Source: Podospora pseudoanserina | Taxonomy: Eukaryota > Ascomycota > Sordariomycetes > Sordariales > Podosporaceae | Length of the DNA stretch: 64,000 nucleotides | Direction of reading: 5' to 3' | NCBI RefSeq assembly: GCF_035222485.1 | Contig: NC_085922.1 | Span: forward strand, 821,001 to 885,000 | In this document: positions 1 through 9,098 of the stretch, piece by piece | How positions within the stretch are numbered: the stretch's first letter is position 1 | How the letters are laid out: the number at the start of each line of letters is the position of its first letter | Position numbers and translations under genes: made by a program | The notes under the pieces: generated by a model | Told to the model about the DNA's origin: nothing | Seen by the model: the letters and a program-made list of their open reading frames with translations, nothing else | Database searches by the model: none

Positions 1-813
1 CGGCCGAGAGTATCGACGATGTCATCCAAGGCAAGGGAAGAGGCCTGGTCGGTGAGTTTTTTCGCTCTCTTCGTAACATGCTGCATATCACTGACGAGCC
101 TATAGCTGTTCTTCATGGTCCGCCTGGTACTGGCAAGACTTTGACAGCCGAGGGCATCTCGGAACTGCTCAAGTGTCCGCTCTACATGGTTTCCGCGGGC
201 GAGCTGGGCACCGATTCTCGCTTCCTCGAGACCGAGTTACAAAAAATTCTCGACATTTGCCACGCCTGGGGCGCCATCCTCCTGCTCGACGAAGCGGACG
301 TCTTCCTCGAGAAGAGGAACATGCACGACATTCACCGCAATGCTTTGGTGTCGATATTCCTCAAGCAGGTTGAATACGTGCAGAACATTCTCATCCTCAC
401 TACGAACCGTGTAGAGGTATGTTGCCTGCCCTTGCTGTCGGTTTCTTGCTGACATGATAACACAGACATTTGATGACGCCTTCCAATCCCGTATTCACAT
501 TGCCCTTCGCTACGGCAACCTCGAACAAAAGGCCAGGAAGGCCATCTTCAAGATTTTCATCGACCGCGTTCGTGCTCACGAGGGCAGCAAGCTTGGGCCG
601 TTCACCGATAGCGATTACGAAAGTCTTTCCCGGAAGGAGCTGAACGGGAGGCAGATCAAGAACACGGTCAGGACGGCGCAGGCGCTGGCGGTTAACAAGG
701 GCGAGCCCTTGTGTATGAGCCATATCCGGCAGGTCTTGGAGGTACAGGCAAACTTTGACCGGGATCTGAAGGGCGGGACGGGGTATCAGGACGCGATGAG
801 GAGTTATTTCTAA
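1..813 (+). CDS. AAA+ ATPase, C-terminal part (5' end outside window)
   Basis: The visible exons are 1-51, 106-416 and 466-813, with TAA at 811-813. The first intron (52-105) has GTGAGT, a CTGAC branch site and TAG. Removing it gives GKGRGLVAVLHGPPGTGKT, the typical start of the AAA+ core in a large group of fungal ATPases. Walker A is GPPGTGKT and Walker B is ILLLDEADVF, followed by a sensor-1-like LTTNRVE that continues across the second intron into TFDDAFQSRIH. The rest is the AAA lid. An ATG at 78 lies inside the first intron and is not a start. The N-terminal regulatory part of this family lies to the left of the window. The role is probably ATP-driven remodelling; the substrate is unknown. 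Confidence 0.9.
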
Positions 814-1532
814 GGAAGGTGGTTGGGTGATGAGAAGCGGCGGTAACAGCGCAGGCTGAGCACACATGGAGATTGGGTTGTTGTTGTACTATTGATTTTT
901 GGTTCTGTGCTTTTGTTTTGTATTGCTTTTGCAAGCAGCAGTCGATACCATTAGTTGTAGCAGGGCGCGTTGTTTTCATCTCTCGGTCGGTATCAGGGCT
1001 ATGGGATCATGGTCAGGACATTTACTCATGCAAGAATGTGCACTTTTCAGGGATAGGGGAACAGTTCCAAAGCTTGTTACTCGGATTCTCGCCAATCATC
1101 TCTGATGCTGTCACCAATCGAGATGTAGTGTCGGGCCATCCCAACATCCCGACGGGAAGATTCCTACGTTTGTGCTATTGGCTCTTGGGCCCAGAACCGA
1201 ACAACAACATACCATGCTACCCAAGGAATGATATCTGCAATCGCCCCTCCAAAGTGGCATCGTGGAGTTGTCTATGACAATAGTTCTTTTACGTTTGTGT
1301 TTACCGATTGGCTCCTTATCCGGCTGCCTACGCTAACGAGCTCCGCGCGATGGAGTCGACGAGGTGTCCGCCCCCTGTTGAGTAGAGTGATGCCAAGACC
1401 TTTTTGTAAGGGGAGACCGCTTGAATCTTTGGTGGTTTGTTTGTATAAAACCCCCCCCTCTGTCTCTCGGAGAGCAAGTTCGATATCAGCAGCACCATCC
1501 AACTCATCAGATCGTCAGCAAGCAAGACGAAA
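814..1532. other. intergenic stretch
   Basis: No convincing gene. The right end is the promoter of the secreted protein gene at 1533, with a TATA box at 1444-1450 and a C run just after it. Confidence 0.6.
1444..1450 (+). promoter_or_regulatory. TATA box of the cyanovirin-N-like gene
   Basis: TATAAAA lies 83 bases before the start codon at 1533. A CT-rich leader follows, as is common for highly expressed secreted fungal proteins. Confidence 0.6.
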
Positions 1533-2054
1533 ATGAAGTTCACCCTCTCAGCCCTCACCCTTGCCCTCGCGGCCCTCCCCGAGCTTGCCTCGGCCGGGTT
1601 CGCGGCCTCGTGCACCTGGTCGTGGCAGGAGCCTAAATACGTCGTGGCCAACTGCAAGAAGAAGGACGGGAGCAACTTCCGGACGAGGCAGGACATGAAT
1701 TTGTGTGTGGGTGTTGACAATTGGACCGGGAGGCTCATCTCGCAGGATACGTAAGTTTTTCCTCTCCCTCCAACTAACGGACTAACCAACGCTGATGTTG
1801 ACATGTCGGAAAAGGGGCAACGCCTTTCTTGAATGCTGGGACACGCACAAGGACGGGAACACGGGGATCAGGTCTACTTGCTGGGATTTCACCGAGGCGG
1901 ATGTTGTTAGTACTGTGAATATTGGTGAGTTGAAACAACGACGATTCTTTGTCCAGTGATGGGTGGGTGGCTAATCTGCTGGTTTTTAGATGCCTACATG
2001 CAGAATTTGGATGGGTGGTTGTGGTGCCATGGGCATCGGAGTGCGCCTTATTAG
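1533..2054 (+). CDS. small secreted cyanovirin-N-like protein
   Basis: Exons are 1533-1750, 1815-1924 and 1990-2054, giving 130 residues. An N-terminal signal peptide (MKFTLSALTLALAALPELASA) precedes a compact domain with ANCKKKDGSNF, DMNLCVGVDNWTGRL, GNAFLECW and a final VNIDAYMQNLDGWLWC. This order (a cysteine and dG, a Leu/Asn-rich strand, a second half ending in N-x-D-x-x-x-x-NxDG-L-x-C) is that of the CVNH lectin fold. Family knowledge suggests glycan binding outside the cell; the ligand is not visible. The third exon completes the domain, so the exon joins are well supported. The first intron ends in AAAG rather than CAG or TAG, which is the weakest join. Confidence 0.8.
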
Positions 2055-2424
2055 GGATGGATGGATGGGAGGTTCGAGTTTAGGGGTTTGAAGATGCTGG
2101 ATACTTCGGGTTATTACCTTTGTTGAGATGTTTCTAATGATTATGATGATGATGGTGGTATCATGGTACTGCGTTTGACTCGGTGGTGTTGTGACATGAC
2201 AGATATGTTTCTGTGCTGGGGTACTTCCTGGCAGAGTTGAAGTGTCACTTATTGCTCAATGGTGGAAGTAAATCATCCTGCAGTTGGCCCTCCTGCAAAC
2301 AAACTCAGAATTTGAAAAAAAAAATCGAAAAAGAAAAAGAAAAAGAAAAAAGAAAAAAGAAACGAAGAATGGTGTCGTGTTTAGAGAAAAGGGGCAAAAA
2401 AAGGGAGTAGTGACCCTAACAAAC
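2055..2424. other. intergenic stretch with A-rich tract
   Basis: Holds the 3' flank of the secreted protein gene and a purine-rich, mostly GAAAAA-type simple repeat at about 2314-2372. No gene seen. Confidence 0.6.
2314..2372. repeat. A-rich (GAAAAA)-type microsatellite
   Basis: Repeated short runs of five or six A separated by G, in the spacer between the secreted protein gene and the tRNA. Confidence 0.7.
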
Positions 2425-2429
2425 AAAAA
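2425..2429 (-). terminator. RNA polymerase III terminator of the tRNA
   Basis: Five T residues on the minus strand begin three bases past the tRNA 3' end. Confidence 0.6.
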
Positions 2430-2432
2430 CAT

Positions 2433-2529
2433 CGACCAAGCTGGGACTCGAACCCAGAACCTTTACCAGCTGGAGATTTAACCAAAGTTGAAACCGGAAA
2501 GTAACGCGCTACCATTGCGCCACTCAGCC
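2433..2529 (-). tRNA. tRNA-Arg (anticodon CCG) with 25-nt intron
   Basis: Read on the minus strand, the acceptor GGCTGAG pairs with CTTGGTC using three G-U pairs. The D arm is GCGC/GCGC, the anticodon stem is TTACT/GGTAA, and the T arm is CTGGG-TTCGAGT-CCCAG. The anticodon loop starts TT-CCG-G, giving CCG (Arg, codon CGG). A 25-base intron follows position 37, the normal eukaryotic tRNA intron site. The mature part is 72 bases without CCA. The B box GGTTCGAGTCC matches the pol III consensus. The anticodon depends on the intron boundary, but the loop position leaves little choice. Confidence 0.88.
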
Positions 2530-2800
2530 TGAATGGTTTTTGGAGTCAATATTACCACCTATGAAAGGTTAAGTGAGGTGGGCAAAACGCCCTGAACTGG
2601 CCCCTTTTCCCCTTTTCTCGGGACAGGTCATGCACAAATTTGCTAGTTACAGTTTCATATGTATAGTTTTCTGCCACGGCAAGAATGCAGCTTCAATCAA
2701 TCTACATAGCTGAGGAGTTGAGTCAACAAAATAAGATACATTCATTCATAAACTTCGTACACCAATCCAGGCCAGGTCCCACTAAAAGCCCCTAGACACC

Positions 2801-3919
2801 CTACTGCTGCCCTTTCTCCCTGGCCAACGCCTCCCTCCTCCCAGTACTATTAGGATCAAAATACGGCTTCTCCCCCAAGCCCACAGCCCTGTTGCCAAAC
2901 CGCTCCCCATAGTCCCCACCAAGGTAATCAAAAGTAGCAGTATGGAACGTGCTCCTGTTGTCCCAAATCGCAATATCATTCTTGTTCTTCCACTGCAGCC
3001 TCACAGTCAAGTCATGGTTCTTGTACACCAAGTCCAAAAACCACGTCAACAGCGCCTTGGACTCCTCCTCAGTAACTCCGTTAATGTGCTTGACGTGCCC
3101 GCCGACGGGGAAGAGGGACTTCCATCCGGTCACAGGATTGGTCCTGATGACGGGGTGGACAGCCTTGAGCTCGGTGCCAATGTTCTCGGGCGCGCCGCGG
3201 GGCTTGTCGTAGAGCTTGAAGCCGGCTGCCTCAGCGACCTTGTTGAAGCCGGGCTGCTGGAAGGTGACGGTCAGGGACTCGAGGAACTTTTGGTAGGGCT
3301 CCGAGAGGCGGTCGTAAAGCTCGTAGCCCGAGGCCCAGAGGGTGTCGCCGCCGGTGGTGGGGAGCTCGACGAGGCGGAGGGAGGTGTAGTCCGCGGGGAC
3401 TGGCTCAAAGGCAATGTCGGAGTGCCATTGGCCTGTGGATTGCTTCTTGGGGGAGAGCTCGTCGGCGATGGCGCCGCGGGCGTAGAACTTCTTGTTTTGG
3501 ATGGAGGAGATGGTGCTGATCTCCGGGTCGTCGCCGCCGAGCTCACGCTCAGAGTTGAGCAGAGGGTGGATGTGAAGACCGGAGGTGGCGGGGCGGCCGG
3601 TGAGCTCGCCGAGGCGAAGGATGAGCTTCTTCTGGAGCTCGTTGGTGAGCTCGTCTTGGGCACGGAAGAAGACAACGCCACGCTGCGAGATGGTGATGGC
3701 AAGCTCGCGGAGGAGGTCGTCTGAGTTGGGGGCGTTGAGCCACTCGACCAGGTTGGCCTTGGGGAACTCCTTGCCAATGACAGGAGTGACCTCGAAGGAC
3801 TCGAACTGATCAAGCAGGCCGGTCAGCTTGAGGGGAGCCGGTCTCTCGGTGGTGGGGGCGGCGCCCTTGGTGACGATGGGCACTACAGGGGTTTGAGTTT
3901 CAATTGCGGAGGGAGCCAT
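2801..3919 (-). CDS. TauD/TfdA family alpha-ketoglutarate-dependent dioxygenase (Jlp1-like)
   Basis: Uninterrupted 372-residue frame. The start chosen is MAPSAIETQ at 3919 because homology begins soon after; an upstream ATG in the same frame adds 22 residues that look like leader. The Fe(II) site is visible: H166 and D168 in QWHSDIAFE and the distal His326 in NRSTFHTATFDY. The 2-oxoglutarate-binding Arg is probably R344 in ERFGNR. The family oxidises taurine and other sulfonates, or related C-H bonds, releasing sulfite, CO2 and succinate. A divergent anion:cation symporter gene starts 1.6 kb away, which supports a sulfonate-assimilation role. Other TfdA substrates cannot be excluded. Confidence 0.9.
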   Translation of the reverse strand: MAPSAIETQTPVVPIVTKGAAPTTERPAPLKLTGLLDQFESFEVTPVIGKEFPKANLVEWLNAPNSDDLLRELAITISQRGVVFFRAQDELTNELQKKLILRLGELTGRPATSGLHIHPLLNSERELGGDDPEISTISSIQNKKFYARGAIADELSPKKQSTGQWHSDIAFEPVPADYTSLRLVELPTTGGDTLWASGYELYDRLSEPYQKFLESLTVTFQQPGFNKVAEAAGFKLYDKPRGAPENIGTELKAVHPVIRTNPVTGWKSLFPVGGHVKHINGVTEEESKALLTWFLDLVYKNHDLTVRLQWKNKNDIAIWDNRSTFHTATFDYLGGDYGERFGNRAVGLGEKPYFDPNSTGRREALAREKGQQ

Positions 3920-3999
3920 TGTGTCTGTTTCTGATGTGTGGGGATGTGAGGTGATGGTGATGAGGATTTGGACTGTCTGATACACGGAATGCCTCGTCT

Positions 4000-4005
4000 C
4001 TTATA
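4000..4005 (-). promoter_or_regulatory. TATA-like box of the dioxygenase gene
   Basis: TATAAG on the minus strand, about 80 bases before the chosen ATG at 3919. Confidence 0.45.
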
Positions 4006-5421
4006 CAACCTTCCACCGGCCTCAGATGGTCAACCTCTTTGGTGCCTCGGAGCCAAAAAGTGCATCACCATCCACACCAACATTGCGTGAGGGTGTGCAA
4101 CCCCGCGCAACACAGCTGCCATAGTTTGCACCCATGGGCTGGTCAATCAGGTCGTGGCCCTCCAGTGTACCGTATCCGTGTCTTGTCGAATCAGCAGCAA
4201 TGACGAGCTCGCAATAGCGCATTTCGTGATGTCGTCAAGTTAGCGACGCTGTCCGGACTTAACGTGAGCCCAGCCCCGGATGTTGCGATACAACCCAGAG
4301 GACAAAGAGACCCGGCGCCGAGGATCATGAAACTGCGGGGTGAGTAGACGACATCCGGCTGCGACATACTGCATTCCGTGTTCTAGGAATCAGTTGAGGT
4401 CGCGCCTTTACCCCCACGTTTCCCTGCCCGAGCCGGCGCCGTAGCCCTAGGAGCAGCCGCAGTCAAGGGTGGAAGCCGGAGATAATGCAAGACGGCGTGT
4501 TCTGTCAGTTTAGTAGGCCATGTCGCCATATTGTTCTTTTTTTTTGGTATGGGGAAATCATCTGCTAGCCAATTGGAGCCGAGTTGTTACTAGAGTGTTG
4601 CAAACCAGCGGTTCGTAAGTATCTCGTCGCGTCAGGGGCCAAGGCGATCACGAATCATCACGCCATCGGATTCCCACCAACCCGCAACACCAACCTCACT
4701 GGAACCTCAGAAATAACTGATTTCAATGCCGAGGCTCCAACGTAGGGTATCAATCTTGAAGATTTCTTATCAGGGGTCATGAAATCAGTCAGATTCGAGA
4801 GCCGTTGTCGGAGCATCGTCTAAAGGATAGTGGTTACGCTGTGAGGATCTTTTCTCAAGGTATGAACCTCCAGAATTGCCTTCCTTCGCCACGCTTTGAA
4901 TATCCGCGTGGGCATTCAAAACCAAATAGTTGCCACTACGGCCTAAGATGGCAGGAGATACCCAGCGTGCTGGGTAGGGTTGAAACAGAGAGTCTAGACC
5001 GATGGCTTCGTCTTGTTCTCGACAAGCTTCGCCCAGCTGATAGCCACGTTCTTGTCTGTGGCGCTTCTCGTCCTGGAAACCAGGGGTCCAGATCTCGGTC
5101 CTGTTCCTCGTCTGAAGTGCCGTCTCCCGTCCCTACTGTTGGTTGAGGGTGCTGTCAAGCGGGCAAACCGCTTGAACGGGACATTGTAGATGTCGCCATC
5201 AGTGTTGAGTGGGGGGCAAGACCCAGCCGGGGGGGTTCGGACGCACCGACAATTGTAGGTAATGTGCAGACCAGTATGCATTGATCTGCTTTCTCCCCGG
5301 TACCAATGATCCAGTACCTTCAAGCGTGATTCTGCAGGCTGTATTCGCCATGCCATGTACCCGTGAAAGTCGTGATAATTCCCGTGGTGTAGCAATCAAT
5401 ATTTCCAGGCGAGGAGATGGG

Positions 5422-5428
5422 TATAAAG
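5422..5428 (+). promoter_or_regulatory. TATA box of the symporter gene
   Basis: TATAAAG about 110 bases before the ATG at 5539. Confidence 0.5.
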
Positions 5429-5538
5429 AGGGCCGTCTCTGGTGATGATACCGAGTGAAAGAAGTGTCGATCCACAGCAGCGGCCAGTCTTGCCTCCTTC
5501 GCATCATCTGGTACGAGAGAAGCAAAAAAGACGACACC

Positions 5539-7480
5539 ATGGCGACCGTTCTCACTCGAGGGAAGGCCCTGACTCGAGCCACTGCGCGCGGAAGCGACTC
5601 TGAGAAGAAGGATTTCGATGCCTCCTCCACATCCGTCGCCTCTATTCCACCTCTAGGGGAGCCCATCGAGCGAAAGAAGCACTTCTGGCAGCGCAGCAAG
5701 CCATATGACTCGGAAGCCATCGCAACACTTCCTAGTGTCTTTGACGATCCAGAGACGGCTGAGAAATACCAACCACCAGCAGAATGGTGAATACGCCCTT
5801 GTTGTTTTGTACTTCTTGGAAACTGACGTTATTGTTCAGGGAAAACACCCACCGCTTCGATCCCCTCGCAAGATGGACCTGGGGGGAAGAAAACAAACTG
5901 ATCCGGAAGATCGATTGGCGCATCATGGTCTGGGCCTGCATCATGTTCATGGCTCTGGAGCTTGACCGTGCCAACATCGGTCAAGCCTTGACGGATAACT
6001 TCCTCCCCGAGCTAAAAATGAACACAAACGGTGAGCAAGACTTCGACAGAGACAGCGGGTTCTTTGGTTGACACTCACTCAAGACTACAACCTGGGCAAT
6101 ACTGTCTTCAAGCTTTCCTTCCTCTGCGCAGAATTGCCTTCTCAGCTGGTTTCGAAATGGGTCGGACCCGACCGATGGATTCCAACCCAGATGGTCTTGT
6201 GGTCCATCGTTGCCAGCGCCCAGTTCTGGCTTAGTGGTCGTACCTCTTTCCTTGTTTGCCGTGCACTGCTAGGCATGCTTCAAGGTGGCTTCATCCCTGA
6301 TGTGAGAGACCTTGTCTGCTTCTGCCACTGAGTAACTGCTAACAACTCAACAGATCATCCTCTACCTGTCATACTTTTACAAGCATGCCGAGCTCACCAT
6401 CCGTCTTGGTTACTTTTGGACCGCAATGAGCATTGCCGATATCCTTTCAGCACTCTTGGCTCAAGGTCTCCTGCGTATGCGTGGTGTCGAGGGTCATGCA
6501 GGCTGGAGGTGGCTGTTCCTGATCGAGGGCTTGCTGACTCTGATCATCGGTATCATGGCGTTCCTCTTGATGCCTGCTGGTCCTTGCCAGACTGCTTCCT
6601 GGTTCCGAGGCAAGGGTAAGGAAGGCTGGTTCAACGAGAGGGAGGAAGTGATCATGGTGAACCGGGTGCTGCGCGAGGATCCCAGCAAGTCGGATATGCA
6701 CAACCGAGAGCGGATTACCGTCGGGTTGTTGTGGAAGAGCCTGAAGGATTATGACTTGTGGTATGTGCCAGTTGCTGCTGTCTGTCATCAAGTACTGAAA
6801 GCTGACATTGTGGTAGGCCACTTTATGCGCTGGGTCTCGTCTTCCAGATCCCCTTTGTGCCTGTTGGGCAGTATCTGACTCTTTCCCTGAGAGGTCTGGG
6901 CTTCGATACCTTCCAGGCCAACCTCTTGACGATCCCTTACACCGTGGGCCACATGATCACCATGTTGGCGGTGGCATACGCAGCCGAAAAGTTCAGCAAC
7001 CTGACAGCGCTATCTGTCACCAGTCAGATCTGGGGTCTGCCGTTCTTGATCTTCTTCAATGTTGCCGACCTTGCCAACACCAACCGCTGGGTAATCTACG
7101 CCGTGACTACACTGCTGCTGTCATTCCCGAACCCCCATCCCATCCAGGTGGCGTGGAATTCTCGAAACGCGAACTCGGTTCGGTCTCGTACCATCTCGGC
7201 TGCCGTGTACAACATGGCGGTTCAGACGTCGGGCATCATCTCCTCGAATATCTACCGAGAGGATGATCGAGCGTCGCTGTATAAGCGTGGTAACCGACAG
7301 CTACTCGCGATTCTGTGCATGAACATTGTTGTCTATGCGCTGGTGAAGGTCTACTATGTCTGGAAGAACAAGTCGAGGGATAAGAAGTGGGCTGCCATGA
7401 CGGAGGAGCAGCGACTCGATTATCTGGCCACCACAAAGGATGAGGGCAACAAGAGGTTGGACTTTAGATTCGAGCACTAG
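5539..7480 (+). CDS. MFS anion:cation symporter (ACS family, Soa1/Dal5-like)
   Basis: Five exons: 5539-5786, 5840-6030, 6084-6301, 6354-6760 and 6817-7480, giving 575 residues. The start is in CACCATGGCG, a good fungal context. After a hydrophilic N-terminus comes the usual ACS opening, [19 protein letters not shown] followed by [16 protein letters not shown]. Later blocks are [37 protein letters not shown] and [17 protein letters not shown], which are hallmark MFS-ACS segments. The family imports organic anions such as allantoate, nicotinate, pantothenate and organosulfur compounds. The divergent TauD-like gene makes a sulfonate or sulfate-ester substrate the best guess (compare yeast Soa1 with Jlp1), but this is inference. 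Confidence 0.88.
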
Positions 7481-7952
7481 ATGGTCTTGATCAGCGCATG
7501 CATGAACCTAGCAGAGAGGCGACTCACTCACTCACTCACTCACTGCATGAGTTCAAGAGACCCATCTCTATCATAGTCTTGGGGATCATACACTCAAAAA
7601 AAAAATGAACATTATGACATTTTGCGATTCTGGAATGTCGTGTGAAAGTGCAATAGAACAACTTGTGAATGCCGATCAAGCAGTCAATAAGGCAGGAAAT
7701 CTCATCCCTCAACCAATATGAAGTTTGATACGAGATCCGGACTGTCGTGCAATGTGAGCACTGACCATCAGCTTCCCCAGAAAATATCTCGCTCCACGTG
7801 ACGTCACAAAAGTTTGCTACCCCTGCACTTGTGCCCCGCTGGCGGGGTTGAAACAGCGTCGATTGACCAGCTTCAACAGCTCAACCACGTGCAAATTCAC
7901 GAGTGAGTGAGCGAGTTGCAGCTATCACCCTCCTGGCTCAGCTGTAACTCAC
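7481..7952. other. intergenic stretch, promoter of ribose-5-phosphate isomerase
   Basis: Contains a short ACTC repeat (about 7524-7543), a CACGTGACGTCAC composite site at 7795-7807 and a second CACGTG at 7886-7891. Confidence 0.6.
7795..7807. promoter_or_regulatory. composite E-box/CRE-like site
   Basis: CACGTG (bHLH site) overlaps TGACGTCA (bZIP/CRE site) to form CACGTGACGTCAC. It sits about 150 bases before the upstream ATG of the isomerase gene. Binding is inferred from motif only. Confidence 0.4.
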
Positions 7953-9098
7953 ATGAATAAGCACCATCACCTCCTTCTCCGAGGCGCCTCATCCTTAACC
8001 GTCTCCCTCTGCAAAAGAAGTGGACCAACCCACCTCCCACCAGCAGGACCGTTGTTCCCATCCTCCGGAGCCGGCGGGACGACAACCGCCGCCACCATAG
8101 TATCCAATTTTTTCTCCCGGCATCATCACTCAACCTTGACCTCACCTCACCACCACCTCCCCAAGACCGCCAGAATGTCCACCACCACCCCCTCCCCAGT
8201 CGACCTAATCGAACAATCCAAACGCCTCGCCGCCTTCCAATCCGTCACCGCCCACCTCGTCCCCTTTCCATCCCGCACCCGCATCGGCATCGGCTCCGGC
8301 TCAACAGTAATCTACGTAGTAGAAGCAATCACCACCCTCGTCCCCCCCACCACCCTCTCCACAATGACCTTCTACCCAACCGGCGCCCAATCCGAACAGC
8401 TCATCGAATCCGCCGGTCTCAACCTCCAGTACATCAACAAGCTCCCCCCCGGCACCCTCCTAGACGTCTGCTTCGACGGCGCAGACGAAGTAGACCCCAA
8501 CCTCAACCTCATCAAAGGAGGCGGCGCCTGCCTCTGGCAGGAAAAAATCGTCGCCACCAGCAGCAAGAAGTTTGTTTGCGTGGCGGACTTCAGGAAGATG
8601 AGCCCTGCCTTGGGGACGATGTGGAAAAAGGGGATTCCGATCGAGGTGCTGCCTTTGGCGGCGAACAGGGTTTTGGGAGAGCTGGAGAGGATGGGGAGTT
8701 TGGGGCCGAAGGTTAGGCCGGGTTTGCCGGGGAAGGCGGGGGCGGTGGTGACGGATAATGGGATGTGGATTGTTGATGCGCCGTTTAGGCCGCTCAGGGT
8801 GGAGGGGACGAGTGACAAGGAGAAGGGGGAGTGGCAGGTTGATGAGCTGGCTGATGCGTTGATCAAGATTCCGGGGGTGGCGGAGATTGGGTTGTTTTAT
8901 GGGAAGAATGGGAATCAGGCGGGGAGGGGGCGCGCAGAAGCCGGTGGAGGCGTATTTTGGGATGGAGGATGGGAGTGTGAAGGTGTTGAGCGCTTGAGGA
9001 GATTGGAAAAGGGGGGTTACACAAAAGGGGTGTTGGGGTGGGTAGGGACAGAGGTAGAGTATAGGTTTGGAATGTTATTGACTACAGAGACAGGTTAA
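7953..9098 (+). CDS. rki1: ribose-5-phosphate isomerase A, apparent frameshift near C-terminus
   Basis: Interconverts ribose 5-phosphate and ribulose 5-phosphate in the non-oxidative pentose phosphate pathway. Family motifs are IGIGSGSTVIYVVEAI, FDGADEVDPNLNLIKGGG and KAGAVVTDNGMWIVDA. Most homologues would start at MSTTTPSPVDLIEQSK (8175). The frame is also open from an ATG at 7953, adding 74 residues rich in R, S, T and H that could be a mitochondrial presequence or just leader. The C-terminal family signature KPVEAYFGMEDGSVKVLSA is present but in the +1 frame, ending at TGA 8995-8997. The open frame instead runs to 9098 with unrelated residues. One extra base in the G-rich run 8921-8930 explains this; assembly error or a real lesion are both possible. 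Confidence 0.85.
   Translation: MNKHHHLLLRGASSLTVSLCKRSGPTHLPPAGPLFPSSGAGGTTTAATIVSNFFSRHHHSTLTSPHHHLPKTARMSTTTPSPVDLIEQSKRLAAFQSVTAHLVPFPSRTRIGIGSGSTVIYVVEAITTLVPPTTLSTMTFYPTGAQSEQLIESAGLNLQYINKLPPGTLLDVCFDGADEVDPNLNLIKGGGACLWQEKIVATSSKKFVCVADFRKMSPALGTMWKKGIPIEVLPLAANRVLGELERMGSLGPKVRPGLPGKAGAVVTDNGMWIVDAPFRPLRVEGTSDKEKGEWQVDELADALIKIPGVAEIGLFYGKNGNQAGRGRAEAGGGVFWDGGWECEGVERLRRLEKGGYTKGVLGWVGTEVEYRFGMLLTTETG

Larger units (their letters stand above)
3920..5538. promoter_or_regulatory. divergent intergenic region between dioxygenase and transporter
   Basis: About 1.6 kb shared by two genes reading away from each other. There is a TATA-like element on the minus strand at 4000-4005 for the dioxygenase and one on the plus strand at 5422-5428 for the transporter. 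No coding region is convincing. I looked for a clear CYS3/MetR-type palindrome and did not find a perfect one. Confidence 0.6.

Noticed and set aside
78-120. ATG at 78 as start of the AAA+ gene
   Set aside because: It lies in an intron with good donor, branch and acceptor; splicing restores the conserved GKGRGLVAVLHGPPG.
2942-3724. 260-residue plus-strand open frame
   Set aside because: Antisense to the TauD-like dioxygenase; Gly/Leu/Val-rich by mirror of its codons.
3920-5538. CYS3/MetR sulfur-regulator palindrome in the divergent promoter
   Set aside because: Only partial matches seen; none close enough to claim.
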